A DNA stretch of 64,000 bases. Origin: Aphrophora alni. Lineage: Eukaryota > Arthropoda > Insecta > Hemiptera > Aphrophoridae. Below are positions 47,045-58,831 of the stretch, one piece after another. The notes under the pieces are model-generated. The model was not told where the DNA came from. It ran no database searches and worked only from the letters and a program-made list of their open reading frames with translations. A program made the position numbers and the translations under genes. Within the stretch, counting starts at the first letter, position 1. Each line of letters starts with the position of its first letter. The stretch is taken from NCBI GenBank assembly GCA_963513935.1, contig OY740766.1, positions 5,611,000 to 5,674,999 on the forward strand. The letters are read 5' to 3'.

Positions 47045-47110
47045 GAGACCTTAACTTGTTTCATTTGTGTAATAAACTCGACCTAAAATCAAGTTTAAAT
47101 CACGGCTCTC
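47045..47110 (+). repeat. Dispersed repeat family 1, short fragment
   Basis: AATGAGACCTTAACTTGTTT and TGTGTAATAAACTCGACCT match the family opening with substitutions. Confidence 0.5.
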
Positions 47111-47844
47111 ATGGTTCGTCTTAGATGATGATAATACGAAATTCATAAAATGTAATTTTCTACTGAAAATATAAATTAGATAAACATTTTATGACAGATT
47201 AGCTAAATAATTTACCTTATTAAAATTACAAGAAATTGATTTTTATGATAGTACCATGACTGCGTTTGTTTTTAGTTACAAACAGGTATTTTTGGAGAGA
47301 AGGCGACCAATACCTGGGGGGGGGGGGTCATTAGAGACAACATTTTAGCAAAATCTGATGAAAATCTTTAAGTTTAATTTGAGAAAATCGTAATTTTATC
47401 TTGTGGTTTTTGTCTTATGGTAGAAACTTCCAAATATTATTTTTTGAAAAATTAATTGGAACAAGATATGGGAAAAAACTTGCCCAAATACCAAAACTGA
47501 TTATATCGATTACTTTTCTTTTCCATTTTTTCGATGATTAAATATTTGAGGTATCCATAACTAACTTACGATTTTATCGAAATTGGCTGTAACAATTTTG
47601 ATAACATTTTACTCATGTGAAAGCCACTATGGACACAAATAAAACGTATGATGGCTATCTTTCCAAAAATGCTGGTTTGTGAGTGGTCTGTATATTAAAA
47701 AAAAAAAAAAAAAAAAAAAACCGAAAATTGGCGCTGTTATAGGATTTTCTCAAAATTGCCTTTACCGAATTCATTTATAACTTAGTGAAATTTGAAGAAA
47801 AATTACTCAAACAAGTGTGCAAAATATAAGTAAAAGATTTTGTG
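47111..47844. other. AT-rich non-coding stretch
   Basis: A G11 run is near 47318-47328 and poly-A (24) at 47697-47720. The region 47700-47840 probably belongs to the minus-strand family 1 copy on the right. Confidence 0.4.
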
Positions 47845-47985
47845 GTTCGAGCATAATTGGCAAAAAGATGAAGCTTGTTCACCATCATTAAAAAGTTTGA
47901 TTTAAATCAAACACAACTTACGCTGAGGATGTGTTTGTGACACAAGGGAAGCATGTTTTGGCTCCTTTTTAAATATTTAAACATT
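47845..47985 (-). repeat. Dispersed repeat family 1, minus-strand copy
   Basis: The reverse complement reads GGAGCCAAAACATGCTTCCC, CACAAACACATCCTCAGCGT, AAGTTGTGTTTGATTTAAAT and GCCAATTATGCTCGAACCAC, matching 24303-24440. Confidence 0.7.
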
Positions 47986-49475
47986 TAATTTTTCAAAGTT
48001 AGCGTTTATGGTTAATTTTCATTTTTTGTTTCCAACTATCAAAACGGCATTTTTGAGTAACATCCGTTTTGGTTTGTTTATTTGATTCCGAGATTACTGT
48101 GAAAGTTTATTTAATATTTTTAAACCGTTTATTTTTTAAAGATGAATATAAATAATTGTGTTTCTCCTTTAAAATAGAGAAAAAATTATATTTGCAAATA
48201 AATATTATCTCTTCGTTCCTGTGAAATATACAATGAAGGTAATCAAATTTGCACACGAGTTTTAATTATTCAACGATTAAATAATATTCCAGTTTGTTGA
48301 ACTTTAGTTATTTACATAAACACATGCATTCATTATTATAACGTTCATATTTACATTACAAGTGAAATATTCCTATTTTTACTTTCATAATATAAACACA
48401 ATGTGTTGTGTTAAAAAATCGATGTTCAAGTTTTGCGAAATGATTTGTTTCAAGGATTTCTGGAATGAATAAAGTATTATTTGGTGTGATAACTGTCTGT
48501 CTTATATGTACTTGCGCTATATAGTTCTAACGACTGAACAAATTTTGATAAGTTTTGTATTTTGTCATATTGTCGTTTGATAATAATTAAAAATTTAGTA
48601 GCTGTATTAAATATAAAACTTAAAGATTTGATATTTTATTTTACCTCTAAAGATCCAAATCTTTGTATCGATTGTCCAAAAATTTCATTTAGGAAGTTAC
48701 CCCTAAAGAAACATAAATATTGAAAAATGTAAATAGAAAATTAAAATTGGGAAACTTTCCTTAAAAATTCTATTTCAATCGAAATACGACTTGCTCTTTT
48801 TGTCCTTGTTTTAAAGTGAAAAAAATTTTCGCATATCATCTCCTGACACAAAGAGAAAGAAAAGAACGTAAAATAATAACCTTTAGCCCGGGAATAGTAA
48901 TAGTGTCAAGATCAGAAAATAACAAGTGTTGGACAAGAAAGATCCCGTAGAAGAGATTAAAGGAGGGAATGACCAAAGGCATGAAAATATATAGATACAG
49001 CTAAGTTCCCTCTGGATTCACAAACCTGTACTAATTATAAACAAGACCCTGGGGGTACTATTTGGTCAAGAGATAAGTTTATAAGACATGCTTAAGTTAT
49101 ATTCTAATACGTTTAAAATATTTAAATAAACAAAGAAATAAAAGAGAACACACAGTTAAGGAGAAAACTACATTTACAATTCTCACTAAAAGTATATTTT
49201 GGGGGAAATGGCGGTGAATATTATTTAGATTTTGAGGGTGGGTGTGGGACAAAGATAAAGTAATGCTGGCGTTCCAGTTATGTTTGATAATCCACAGGAT
49301 TGGTCTAAATTTTCAATAATCAACCGCGTTAAACCAATTTTCCACTCTAGAGGTATTTTGTTATCTGATTGGTATCAACTGTATGCTTAAATATTGTGAA
49401 ATGGGATATCCAATTTGAAGCCAATTAAGAAAAGTGGTTCTTTCATTAATTAATGTGCTTTTTTCATATACAAAG
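47986..49475. other. AT-rich non-coding stretch
   Basis: Nothing recognised. The block 48840-49080 is slightly less AT-rich but without a convincing frame. Confidence 0.45.
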
Positions 49476-49700
49476 TGTTCGTGAAGTCCATTATACCCCT
49501 TTAATTTTTAATTACTTTAAATAAATTAACTGAACTTTGTATATTACATCTTGTGGTGGATACAGGAATTTGTTTGGCAAATCTGACCCTCTATGATTTT
49601 TGGGCGGTTGAGAGAGTGTGGAGGTTAAAAATCTTAAACGTAAAAGTAGGTCATATGTCATATCATTGTAAAGCTTATTAAAAGGCAAAATAAATGGCGC
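49476..49700 (+). repeat. Solitary transposon-end-like sequence
   Basis: TACAAAGTGTTCGTGAAGTC followed by CATTATACCCC resembles a DNA-transposon terminus. The following GC-richer stretch (TGTGGTGGATACAGGAATTTG, GGCGGTTGAGAGAGTG) may be element body. No partner end was found, so the extent is unknown. Confidence 0.25.
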
Positions 49701-49839
49701 AAACTAGAGCTTGATATATTTTGTTGCGAAACAAAATTATGAAAATAAATAATAAGGCTGCATGGAAAAGTTTTGTTTTAATGAAGATATGAATCATATT
49801 TGGAGAACCTACAAATGTTCAGACATTTGATTCAAATCA

Positions 49840-49957
49840 GTGGATGTTACTATAGGTGGTTTACAGGAGACTTAAGTCTGTGCATGTTACTATAAGCAGT
49901 TGACAGCAGACTTAACTCTGTGTATGTTACTATCAACGGTTAACGGAAGAATTAACT
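49840..49957 (+). repeat. 40-bp minisatellite, three copies
   Basis: Units start at 49840, 49880 and 49920. Each has GTG(G/C/T)ATGTTACTAT, then GGTTTACAGGAGACTTAACT-like sequence. The same unit occurs on the opposite strand at 63542-63640. Confidence 0.85.
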
Positions 49958-49994
49958 ACACGTCATAATTTCAAATAGACATTTATAGGATTTG

Positions 49995-50175
49995 TGAAGA
50001 GCTTAACTATCCCTTCAGTGTCCTTGTTGTGTACATGTGCATTGTTAAATCGTCTATGTAATCGGCTGTGTGTTAGCAATAGCGGCAGCTTGTGTGTAGA
50101 CGCTAATGTATTGAGGGCGGCTATAGCCGCCAGATGTAAGTATGGCCGGCGGCAACCACCCTTATATACATTGAA
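49995..50175 (+). promoter_or_regulatory. GC-rich block with a perfect 16-bp palindrome and donor-like GTAAGT
   Basis: GGCGGCTATAGCCGCC at 50116-50131 is a perfect palindrome. GTAAGT follows at 50136-50141 and TTATATA at 50163-50169. Open frames of about 90 codons run on both strands (49994-50269, 50253-49963), but neither has a recognised domain. The block stands out from the AT-rich surroundings and might be a promoter or first exon, or a GC-rich mobile fragment. Confidence 0.25.
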
Positions 50176-50790
50176 TTTTACGCGAGTTTTCTGGTTTATT
50201 ACTGTTTTTAAATTCAAAAAGCCCCTTGAACTTATAAGATGTAAGAAAAACATTAAAGTTTATCATTAAAAGAATAATATTTCACTTATAATTGCTAGTT
50301 ATTAAGTTATATTAAGTTAAAGTTCTGATTTGACGGTCTCTAAATTCTGTAATTAATAACGGTATTAATTCAGTTAAACTAAACTTGCATAAGTATAAAC
50401 AACTGAGGATGCTGATTATAAATTGAAACGTTCTCTTATGTCTGTTGCGACGTTTGGATCAAAAAAGTGAGTAACAAATGAAACCTCTGACAGATGGTTA
50501 AATCGAAATGAAACTAATGACCGATCATCATAATTTTGTACACGTAATTAGAACTGTACATTTTAAATATTAAAACTCTTTCAAATTTAGGAATTAAACA
50601 AAATTTTCATTACACTAAGCCTATTCAAACTTATAAATCAGCTGTCTATTTCTTGAAAGGTTATCTTTCAAAATTGTTAACGTAACAACATACAATTTAT
50701 AAATTCCATATTGACTTATGAATGCTTTACAATAGTTTATTACTAAATTACTTACGTCTTAGCAATCTTGTGTTTAGTATTTATTAATAT

Positions 50791-50836
50791 TTCGTAACAG
50801 CTGTTTCGGTATAACATATACCATCATCATATGAAA
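50791..50836 (-). ncRNA. Decayed hammerhead-like motif (left arm)
   Basis: Minus strand: TTTCAT, then ATGATGA (C3 lost relative to CTGATGA), extra T, GGTATA/TATACC stem II, GAAA, self-complementary ACAGCTGT, T, then ACGAAA. Stem I has a mismatch. Predicted inactive. Confidence 0.45.
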
Positions 50837-51046
50837 CAACACTTTTAAACAACACACTGATACACATTTCACAAAAATAAATAAACATAAAATGTTTTGT
50901 ACTGCAGTACAGGTCGAAAATAATATAAAATAAAGTTGAGATAATATAGCCACATCTTGCTAATGTAGTGGTCAACTGTTCACTCGAACATTTTATGTTT
51001 ATTTATTTTTGTGAAATGTGTATCAGTGTTTTGTGTAAACGTGTTG

Positions 51047-51093
51047 TTTCATCTGATGATGGTATATGTTATACCGAAACAGATGTTATGAAA
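51047..51093 (+). ncRNA. Candidate hammerhead ribozyme (right arm)
   Basis: Stem I TTTCAT (51047-51052) pairs perfectly with ATGAAA (51088-51093). The core CTGATGA is at 51053-51059, with one extra T (51060). Stem II GGTATA/TATACC (51061-51066 with 51070-51075) closes a TGT loop. GAAA is at 51076-51079, stem III ACA/TGT (51079-51081 with 51084-51086), and U is at the cleavage position (51087). All conserved core residues are present. The only departure is the base inserted between A9 and stem II. Activity is inferred. Confidence 0.55.
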
Positions 51094-51146
51094 TATTAAT
51101 AAATACTAAACACAAGATTGCTAAGATGTAAGTAATTTAGTAATAA

Positions 51147-51893
51147 AATACAAATTTAATACCAATTGATTCACTAGAATAATCATAAAACAATATTGAG
51201 GTTATATATTATGTTAACCAACAAGGTTCATGACAGAATATCATCATAATATTTCTAATAAAAGACAAAACTGTCCAAATTCTCTCTCTCACAAACTATC
51301 ACAAAGAATGGAATTAGGCGAAATTACAAAAACAACAATTTGACTTTTGGACAATAAAGTCTGTCAAGGATTATCTTTTACTTTAAGGCATTTTCTCTTA
51401 AATTATGAGCGAGTGTAGAATAGGCACCGATTAAATTTTTTGTATGTAGTAGTTAGATTATTCTACCAGTATGAAAGTTAGTCTTATATGCTTGTATGAA
51501 GTTATGTTAATTAGGGCTTTATACTTTTATTTTTGAAATATAATTAATTGTTCATTTAGAATTAATAAATATTATGTAAGAAATTTATTCCTCTGTGTAT
51601 GTATCATTGTTGATAGTCTCACTGTTTTAGAATGTTTTTTTTTTTTTTTTTAATCTATTATTACCAGTGAAATAAGAATTGCTTAAATATATTTTTAGAA
51701 ACGTATTAAAGTTCCCCCAAAACATAGTTCTTTGGAGATAAGCATAATTAGTTATTCATAATTTAAGTTGCATAATAGAACCTTTGTTTTTAAATGACCG
51801 TTTTTATAGGTTTTATCAAAAAAAATATATAAACAAATTAAGATGGGATTGCAGTAGAATAGTCTATTCATAGAGCCTTTTCAAATTTCAAAT

Positions 51894-51947
<54 letters not shown>

Positions 51948-52521
51948 TATAAATACCTATTTTAAACAATTATATCTATTCTATAAGAATAGTAAATATC
52001 GATGGATTTACATTAAACTGTAGAAATTGTGCTGCTACGTTCAACAACCCTGATAAATTTCGAGTCGAACTAAAAGGCGTTCAAAAACTATGAGATTTTA
52101 TAGAAATAAGATAAAATATTAGATACTGAAATTTTCTTTTTTAAGAGTACTTTACATACAAAAGTTTAAAAAAAAAAAAAGTTAAATGTGAATTTTTACA
52201 CGAAATGTTTTTTTTTCCTGATTAGTTTAGCTGTGTTCTCAATACAGGTAACAGGGCTAATTTTTCACCACTCTCTTTCAGAAAATAAAACGCTAGAGGA
52301 GGTGTATAACAAAGTTGCTCGCTATTAAGTGTAGAGTGGATAAAGTTGAAATGATTTAAAGTTCCAATCATGGGGTAGGGGGAGGGTTAAAAAGACTTTA
52401 TGAAGATGTCACCCACTGACTTTGAGTTGGTAATTAACTTAATCAAAACAATGATTAATGATACAGCTCAGACAGAGAAGAAGTTTTACTACCTTTATCC
52501 TCTTTAATATAACGTATAAAA
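51147..52521. other. AT-rich non-coding stretch with a (TA)n tract
   Basis: T-run at about 51637-51651 and (TA)n at 51897-51951. No gene recognised. Confidence 0.5.
51897..51951. repeat. (TA)n microsatellite
   Basis: About 27 TA units with one phase slip near 51940. Confidence 0.95.
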
Positions 52522-52653
52522 ATGGCGAATCATGGTGATACGAGCAAAATCCGTATCAACGTGATACAAAACAATAAGGTTCACACTTGCTGCATGATAC
52601 AGTCAAAATATCGTGGATTTCACACAAGAATAAACCATGTCGGGTCCATATAA
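52522..52653 (+). CDS. Small open frame with favourable start (43 aa), function unknown
   Basis: TATAAAAATGGCG gives a good start context at 52522. The frame MANHGDTSKIRINVIQNNKV continues to TAA at 52651-52653. Composition is mixed and less AT-driven than neighbouring frames. There is no motif, signal peptide or membrane segment and no splice donor at its end. Possibly chance. Confidence 0.15.
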   Translation: MANHGDTSKIRINVIQNNKVHTCCMIQSKYRGFHTRINHVGSI

Positions 52654-52699
52654 TGAGGATGTTACTATACTAGCAGTATTATATAGCTTATTTGGAGAT

Positions 52700-52770
52700 T
52701 TTTCATAATTTTTTATATACTCGACGTTTCGAATGTATATATCAATTCTCGTTATCAATTGATATACTTA
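52700..52770 (-). repeat. Solo fragment of the 25869-26272 hammerhead-like family
   Basis: Minus strand reads TTGATAACGAGAATTGATAT, then ATTCGAAACGTCGAG, matching the arm core of the 25869-26272 palindrome. The core is degenerate (TTGATAA) and stem I is not preserved. Confidence 0.5.
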
Positions 52771-54554
52771 GAAAATCAAACATTAAAAAAAATGTTATGT
52801 TATTTACTGTATTTTGTAAATTCAAACTAAAACCAGTAACTTCAAAATGCGCCAAAACTTGAACTACACAAAAAAAGGATTCAATCACCAAATTGAGCAG
52901 ATATATACACTGAAAAACTAAGCATACAGAAATCTGTCACATACGTGGTTACCCAACGATTTTATCAGAGTTAACTTTTTTTGGTTCATCTTTCGATAGT
53001 TTAGCACGTAATTTAATTATCAATCCTTGTGGAGAATTAACCGGAACAATGTCAGTCTTACGTAAAATAGAGAAATTTCTATACTGAATTTTTTAATTAG
53101 GTTAGGTTTTTTATAATATAAGTTTTTATTAACAAAATCCATTTGCCTTTTTTCTTTAAAATGTTTGAAGTTCCTTCACGATTTAATATTTCATCAACTT
53201 GATGGATACTTTTGAAGTTGCATTTACTTTTTAAATTTTGACTTTGATCTATGGTGTCATAATTTTTGTATACTATACATTTAAACTATGTAAAACTTAT
53301 GGACTATCCTGTCAGTTAGAGTAATTAAATTAATATTGACATTATGGATTTCGTTAATAAAAATTTTATTTAAGTTAAAAATGAAAAAAACCGGTTAAGT
53401 TTCCACAAATAGTCATTGCAAGGTCACGAGCTAAATTCTTGAGACTCGGGACTAAAACGTAAACAGAAAAATCCGAAGTCAACGAAATAGCAGACTAACA
53501 CAAGTTTTGTAATACCAAGTTGATACGATATGAAACACAAGTAACTTGTTTTGTTTTGTTTTTTAATTCGTAATATAATTTAATACATAAAAGGAGTAAA
53601 TAGTAAACAGAAAATTATCTTTCAATGAAACACTGGCAGAGATATTGATATTGTGAGTGCAACCACACCTTCCGATAAATTTTCCTCCACCAGGGGTCTT
53701 TCAGATTTTAAAATTTGATACTCAATCAAGTGATTTGTAAAAACACTTCCCAACTTGAAATAAAATATTTTTCTCTAATACTTGCAGAATAAACTTAATA
53801 AACGAAAACCTTTAAATTGTCTCTTTTAGTAAATTTTTCTATTACAGTAATTTTAGCATTGGTTTGATTTTGGAGTGTTACATTCTTATTGTACAACAAA
53901 AACACGTGTTACGAAAAGGAGCTGCAATCCGTTTTTCTTAATTTTTCATACAAATGCTATTGATACAAAGTTATAAGTTTGTATTGATTCACTTGTTCTA
54001 CAGACACACTGTGACGACATATTTTAATATAAAATGCTTTAAAGATGAAAACTTTTAGCTATGAAAAAACAAAGCTAGACTCAATGGAAGAATATGTTTT
54101 AAATAATAAATCTATATGGTTTATAACTTCTAGAACAGGAAATTGTACACGCAATTAAAGCTGTAGTCCTTGATGTTGATAATTTATACATATAATTGGT
54201 TTTACAAACAAAAACCAAGTCAGTATAATCACAATACCTTATTTATTTAATTAATAAGATATACAGTTTACTCACAAAGTTACAGCCTCAATGGTGATAG
54301 TAAGTCATTTTTTACCTAGAACAAACAATATTTTATATTATTTACTTAAAATTAATTAGTTGGTCGTTTTGTAGAATTGAGCTTAATTGTAAAGGTTGGG
54401 TGACTGCTAAAATTTAATTTTATATTAGTTAAATTTTCACACCTTTTACATACATACAAAAAAAAACTTTTGTACAATACCAAATTTTGTAAAGTAAACA
54501 TAGCTTCAGTTAAACAGTTTAAGTGAATACGGGTGCTGAAATCCGGAGGTAATT
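52771..54554. other. AT-rich non-coding stretch
   Basis: One short TTAGGTTAGG-like string at 53098-53108. Nothing else recognised. Confidence 0.45.
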
Positions 54555-54735
54555 TTGCTGGTTTTACACCTTTCTGTGATAAATCCCCCTCATCAACCTA
54601 TCAGGTCTCTCTCAACCAATTCTTGTTCTCGTCTGACCCTGATGCTATAATTATTCAACAGCTATTCTGTATTTTATGCCCTCTTTTATGACCACTATGT
54701 TTTTCGCTTTTATAAGTAAAGACAGAATATATACT
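54555..54735 (+). repeat. Dispersed repeat family 2, copy 5
   Basis: ATCAGGTCTCTC-type sequence, CAACCAATTCTTGTTCTCGT, TCTGTATTTTATGCCCTCTT and GTTTTTCGCTTTTATAAGTA align with the family. Minus strand reads RVRREQELVERDLIG before a stop. Confidence 0.6.
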
Positions 54736-56354
54736 TGAAAATATTTAACTTACATAACTTTAATTCTACCTATGAAATCTGATTAGGCTTTACCAACTTT
54801 TCTTTTTCACTGCCTTTTGAAGTATAAAAAGTAAAGTAAAAAACATCAAATTTGATCGAGATGCCATGAAACAACTTAAATAACACTTATAGATTTTAAA
54901 GGTGTAAATTAATGACAATAATTAACAATATTGCATCTTGTGATAATAGCTTTAAAAAAATGTTTCAGGCGGAAAACCATATCGGTCGTCATTGCCTAAA
55001 TAAAACAAAAACAAAATGGAGTATAAAACTAATACTCGAATATTCTAACCGCATCGGAAGAACAACAGTTGTTTAGAGAACTGTTAGAAAAGATGAATTA
55101 GATGAATCAAATCCAAGACTAGATGACGAAAGTTGTAGCTTCATCCAAACCTAGACACACTATAAGGGGAAAGATATAGAGCAGTAAACAATGAAATTCC
55201 TCTCATTACCTATACATATCTATATATTTCAATTACATACACACACAATCACATACAACACGATATACGTTTTCAAATTAAAAGACAAATCTTAACGTAT
55301 AAAACAAAATAATCAATCAATTCAATAAATAACAATATCCCTTTTCAAAACTCTCATAAAAATAATTTTGAAATAAGATCATCTACACATTTTATAATGA
55401 TATTCAATATCATGCATTATAATATATTATATCATGTGAAAGAATAGTCATTCGTTTATAGATTTTACGAAATAAGCATTTGATCTACACATAGCTAAAT
55501 TTAATTTGGTAAAATATTGTACAATTTAACCCTTCTGAAAAGATTAAGAAACAAAATGAAAGCAGTTAATATTGGTTTGTAAAATATAATAACGACTTTG
55601 TGGATATTTTTGAGATCTGTAATTATTATTTACAACTCGACTTGTTCTCTAACCATGGTCAAGTCAAATATCCCATTTTGTATACATCGCTGATAATCAA
55701 CCTCATTTATATCTTAGGTAAAATATAGGAGTAGATATGTCTATTTTAAATTTCAATAATGTAGGTTTTAGATAAAGATAAAATAGTAATTTCAGGTTTT
55801 TATGATTTTCTGAACTTGACTTTCCTTTTAACATATTGTATCACTCAATAAGAGTTTCAGTTATTCCTAAAAATCCCTGTTCATAATAGACCTGATCTTA
55901 TACTGAAACTTAGATATTATTACCCTATGAAGCTTCGACAGGTTGTGTTGTATTCTTACTCGTTTAGTAGTTGTCAAGATATCTCCACTTTTGCCTCACG
56001 TTGTAAAAGATATTACAAGAATGTTTTAATTTCGCTACGTGTAGGGAAGATAGACATGATTAATTGTACGGATTATAAATTAGTCACAAAAATTTGCACA
56101 GACATGAAGGAACTTATATGTGAGGAATGCTAGTCAGCTCATATGTCATGTAGCATAACAACGCAAGAGTGTTTAATTGTTGTCACAAGTTATACTTGTC
56201 ACATGTGCGTAGTTTAAAGAAAGTTATGTGATGGGTCAAAAATTAATTTTGAGTTTTTATTATAATAACTTGTTTGAGATCACTTAATCGGAAAACTTTT
56301 GAATTTTTTAATCAAAATTCAGTGACGATGCTTACTTACAATGATCACCCAACA

Positions 56355-56357
<3 letters not shown>
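54736..56357. other. AT-rich non-coding stretch
   Basis: The frame 55927-56133 (68 codons, several Cys) has no recognisable domain. No gene called. Confidence 0.4.

Positions 56358-56405
<48 letters not shown>
56358..56405. repeat. Poly-A run of 48
   Basis: Uninterrupted A homopolymer about 80 bases left of the foldback MITE. It may be a retroposition tail, but the source to its left is not recognised. Confidence 0.95.
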
Positions 56406-56408
<3 letters not shown>

Positions 56409-56483
56409 AATATTTTTACTAAGTATAACAAAATAGTAATGATATACAGGTATTAAAAAAACACCTTTCAGGACTTTGCGATA

Positions 56484-57232
56484 TGATTCCTTATACAAAA
56501 AAGGGAAGAAAAAAGTTCAAATGAAGTTTAGTTTTCCATCTATCTGTCTGTATGTGTTTTTTACTTCATACGTTATATCTTAGGAACTTCTGAAGACATC
56601 AACTTCAAGCTTGGTATATGTACTACATCTAATAAGACCCATTTTGGTATTGAATATCAAGTTTATACTTTGTGCCATTTCAAAATGGCGGCAGTTTTAA
56701 TTTTCTAAATCTCAAGATCTCAAAATCCGTAAATTAAAAAAATATATTTACAAGAGACAAAAAAGTTGCTAAATTTTATCTCTTAGATAACGGTGCATGA
56801 ATTATTAATATTACTTAATTGAGTTTAATGACTTCATGCGAATTTTGTGGTAATAATGGCAAAATTTTATATTTCTAGTTCGAAAAATTAATAATCATGG
56901 AATCTTAATATTTTTTGCACCCTTATTTAAGAGATATAATTTAGACTCTTTTTTGACTCTTGTAAATATTTTGGAAACTTTACGGATTTTGAAATTTAGA
57001 AATTTTAAATGGCCGCCATTTTGAAATGGTACAAATTATAAACTTGATATTCCATACCAAAATGAGTTTTATTAGATTTATTACAGGTATCAAGATTGAA
57101 GTTGATATCTTCAGAGGTTCCTAAGAAATGACGTATTAAGTAAAATACACATACAGACAGATAGACGGAAATTATACGTTTTAGGACATAGTTTCATTTG
57201 AACATTTTTCTTCCTTTTTGTATGAGGAATCA
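56484..57232. mobile_element. Foldback MITE, TA target site (749 bp)
   Basis: The ends are TGATTCCT(T/C)ATACAAAAA on both sides, flanked by TA (56482-56483 and 57233-57234). The two halves are reverse complements almost to the centre (about 56850), including CTGTCTGTATGTG and AAAATGGCGGC landmarks. It is organised like the 8941-9828 element and shares the CTGTCTGTATGTG(T) box, but is more diverged between arms. No transposase frame. Confidence 0.85.
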
Positions 57233-57234
57233 TA

Positions 57235-58831
57235 TTCGAAAATAGTATAGAGAAAGTTATGTGAATGATCAGAAATGTCTATATCATGTCGAATGTTTTG
57301 TTACTGTATCCATTTTGAGCTCCTCTTAGCGAAAATAAACGGTTTTATGAATGATATAAGTCTGTAAGTTCTCTACAAACCAAAACTATTTGGTATGACA
57401 GTTACAAGATTGGTTATATCTAGAGATATTTGTTTTACTTGTTGGAAACGTAAAATTTAGAAGTACCTGGTTTAAGATAAACAGAAAATTATATATTCTC
57501 AAAACAAATTTTATTAAATTTAGCTAAAATGTAACTTCAAACTAAGCATGTTGATCGCAATTACCCCATAAATTCAGTTTGGTAATTAGAGGTAAAAAAT
57601 AGTCTATTGGTCTGTTATAAACAACGTAATATTTCAAAAACAGATCTTCCCGATTTCTTTCAAATTTTGATGAAATGCGTTAATGAAAAATGACCCAAAT
57701 TATTTTGCAAATTACAAGTAATTGTTATCCAAAAAAATTGTCAAAAAATGAATAATAACTCTCTGGACACAACCAAAGCAAGCTCAAAATCTATTACAGT
57801 ACTGTATATAGATAACTTTAAAAAATCTTAAACAAAATCACAATAAATTGATGAAAGCTCTTTATAACCTTATAATAAATACTCAGTAGCAAAGAAAATT
57901 ATCCTTTTTTCTTTTTTTTTTTACTTAAGTTAATTTACGTACATTTTTTGGGAAGGAAGGGAAAATATTACTTTTGGATTTGTTGAGCGATGTGTGTGAA
58001 AGTTAGTGAAATGTTTGTTTTAAAATTTATTTGTCGGCGTAATTTTTAGTTCCAAAGAAATGGTCTACGAAATATACACACAGCTGGCAAACTCCTAGTC
58101 AAAGACAACCAGGCTTTAGAACACACAAATGAATCCTTTCAAACTCAAGGGTCGTGTTGCTGGAATCATTTATACCTTTATGGAACTGTTAAAAAATAAT
58201 ATGTATTATTCATTGACAATGCTTGGTTTCGCGACACTCAAACTTTCCTTCTGCTCATCAGTGGTTCAATTTGTAACCGAAGAAAGACTTCTTCCATTCA
58301 TACATAAAGAAGACATAAGCCAATGTAACGGGATGGAAGGGAAAGAGATTGGTTTCAGTTTTCCAAACTAATCCTCTAGTCTGAGTTGACAGCTTCTATT
58401 AGAGAATTACAAATGGAAAATTCCAGATTTTACGATTTCACTCAGGGAACATCGAAACTTGGCAGTATAAAAACCTTCCTGATCCTACTCCTAGGATATA
58501 TGTAGTTCACTGTGTATGTACAGTAGATAGATATATAAAAAATAAATGTATCATTAAACAAAGAAACATTTCAACTATCTATATACCTTTAAACTTTGAA
58601 AATAAAACACAAATCAGCAATAATAACTGTGGTGGTATTTTTTAGTTGACGTTTGGTAAAATGTAGGACGTTAATTGTACTATCCGTTTAATATGTTGGT
58701 AAAATAAACGTTACGACAAAATTGTCCCACTCCTTCACACCCAAAACCATATGGAAACTAATAAAATTAATCGTCACAGAAAATGTGATTTCAATAGTTG
58801 TCTATCACAAAGTGTCAACATGATCGCTGTA
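57235..58831. other. AT-rich non-coding stretch
   Basis: The sequence just right of the MITE (AGAAAGTTATGTGAATGATC, from about 57252) partly repeats 56217-56240 left of the poly-A. The 80-codon frame 58129-58371 has no recognised domain. Confidence 0.4.

Larger units (their letters stand above)
50736..51146. mobile_element. Palindromic element with paired hammerhead-like motifs
   Basis: The left arm (50736-50896) and right arm (50987-51146), each about 160 bp, are nearly identical reverse complements with a 90-base spacer. Shared landmarks are TTATTACTAAATTACTTAC, AGCAATCTTGTGTTTAGTAT and AAATAAATAAACATAAAATG. Each arm has a hammerhead-like fold pointing outward. The frame 50975-50784 is a by-product of the repeat. 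No transposase or reverse transcriptase is present. Confidence 0.88.

Noticed and set aside
52522..52653. Small frame at 52522 considered as a conserved peptide gene
   Set aside because: Kept only as a low-confidence feature: a good start context alone is weak evidence and no family is recognised.
56274..56456. 60-codon frame with a poly-Lys tract
   Set aside because: Produced by the poly-A run at 56358-56405.
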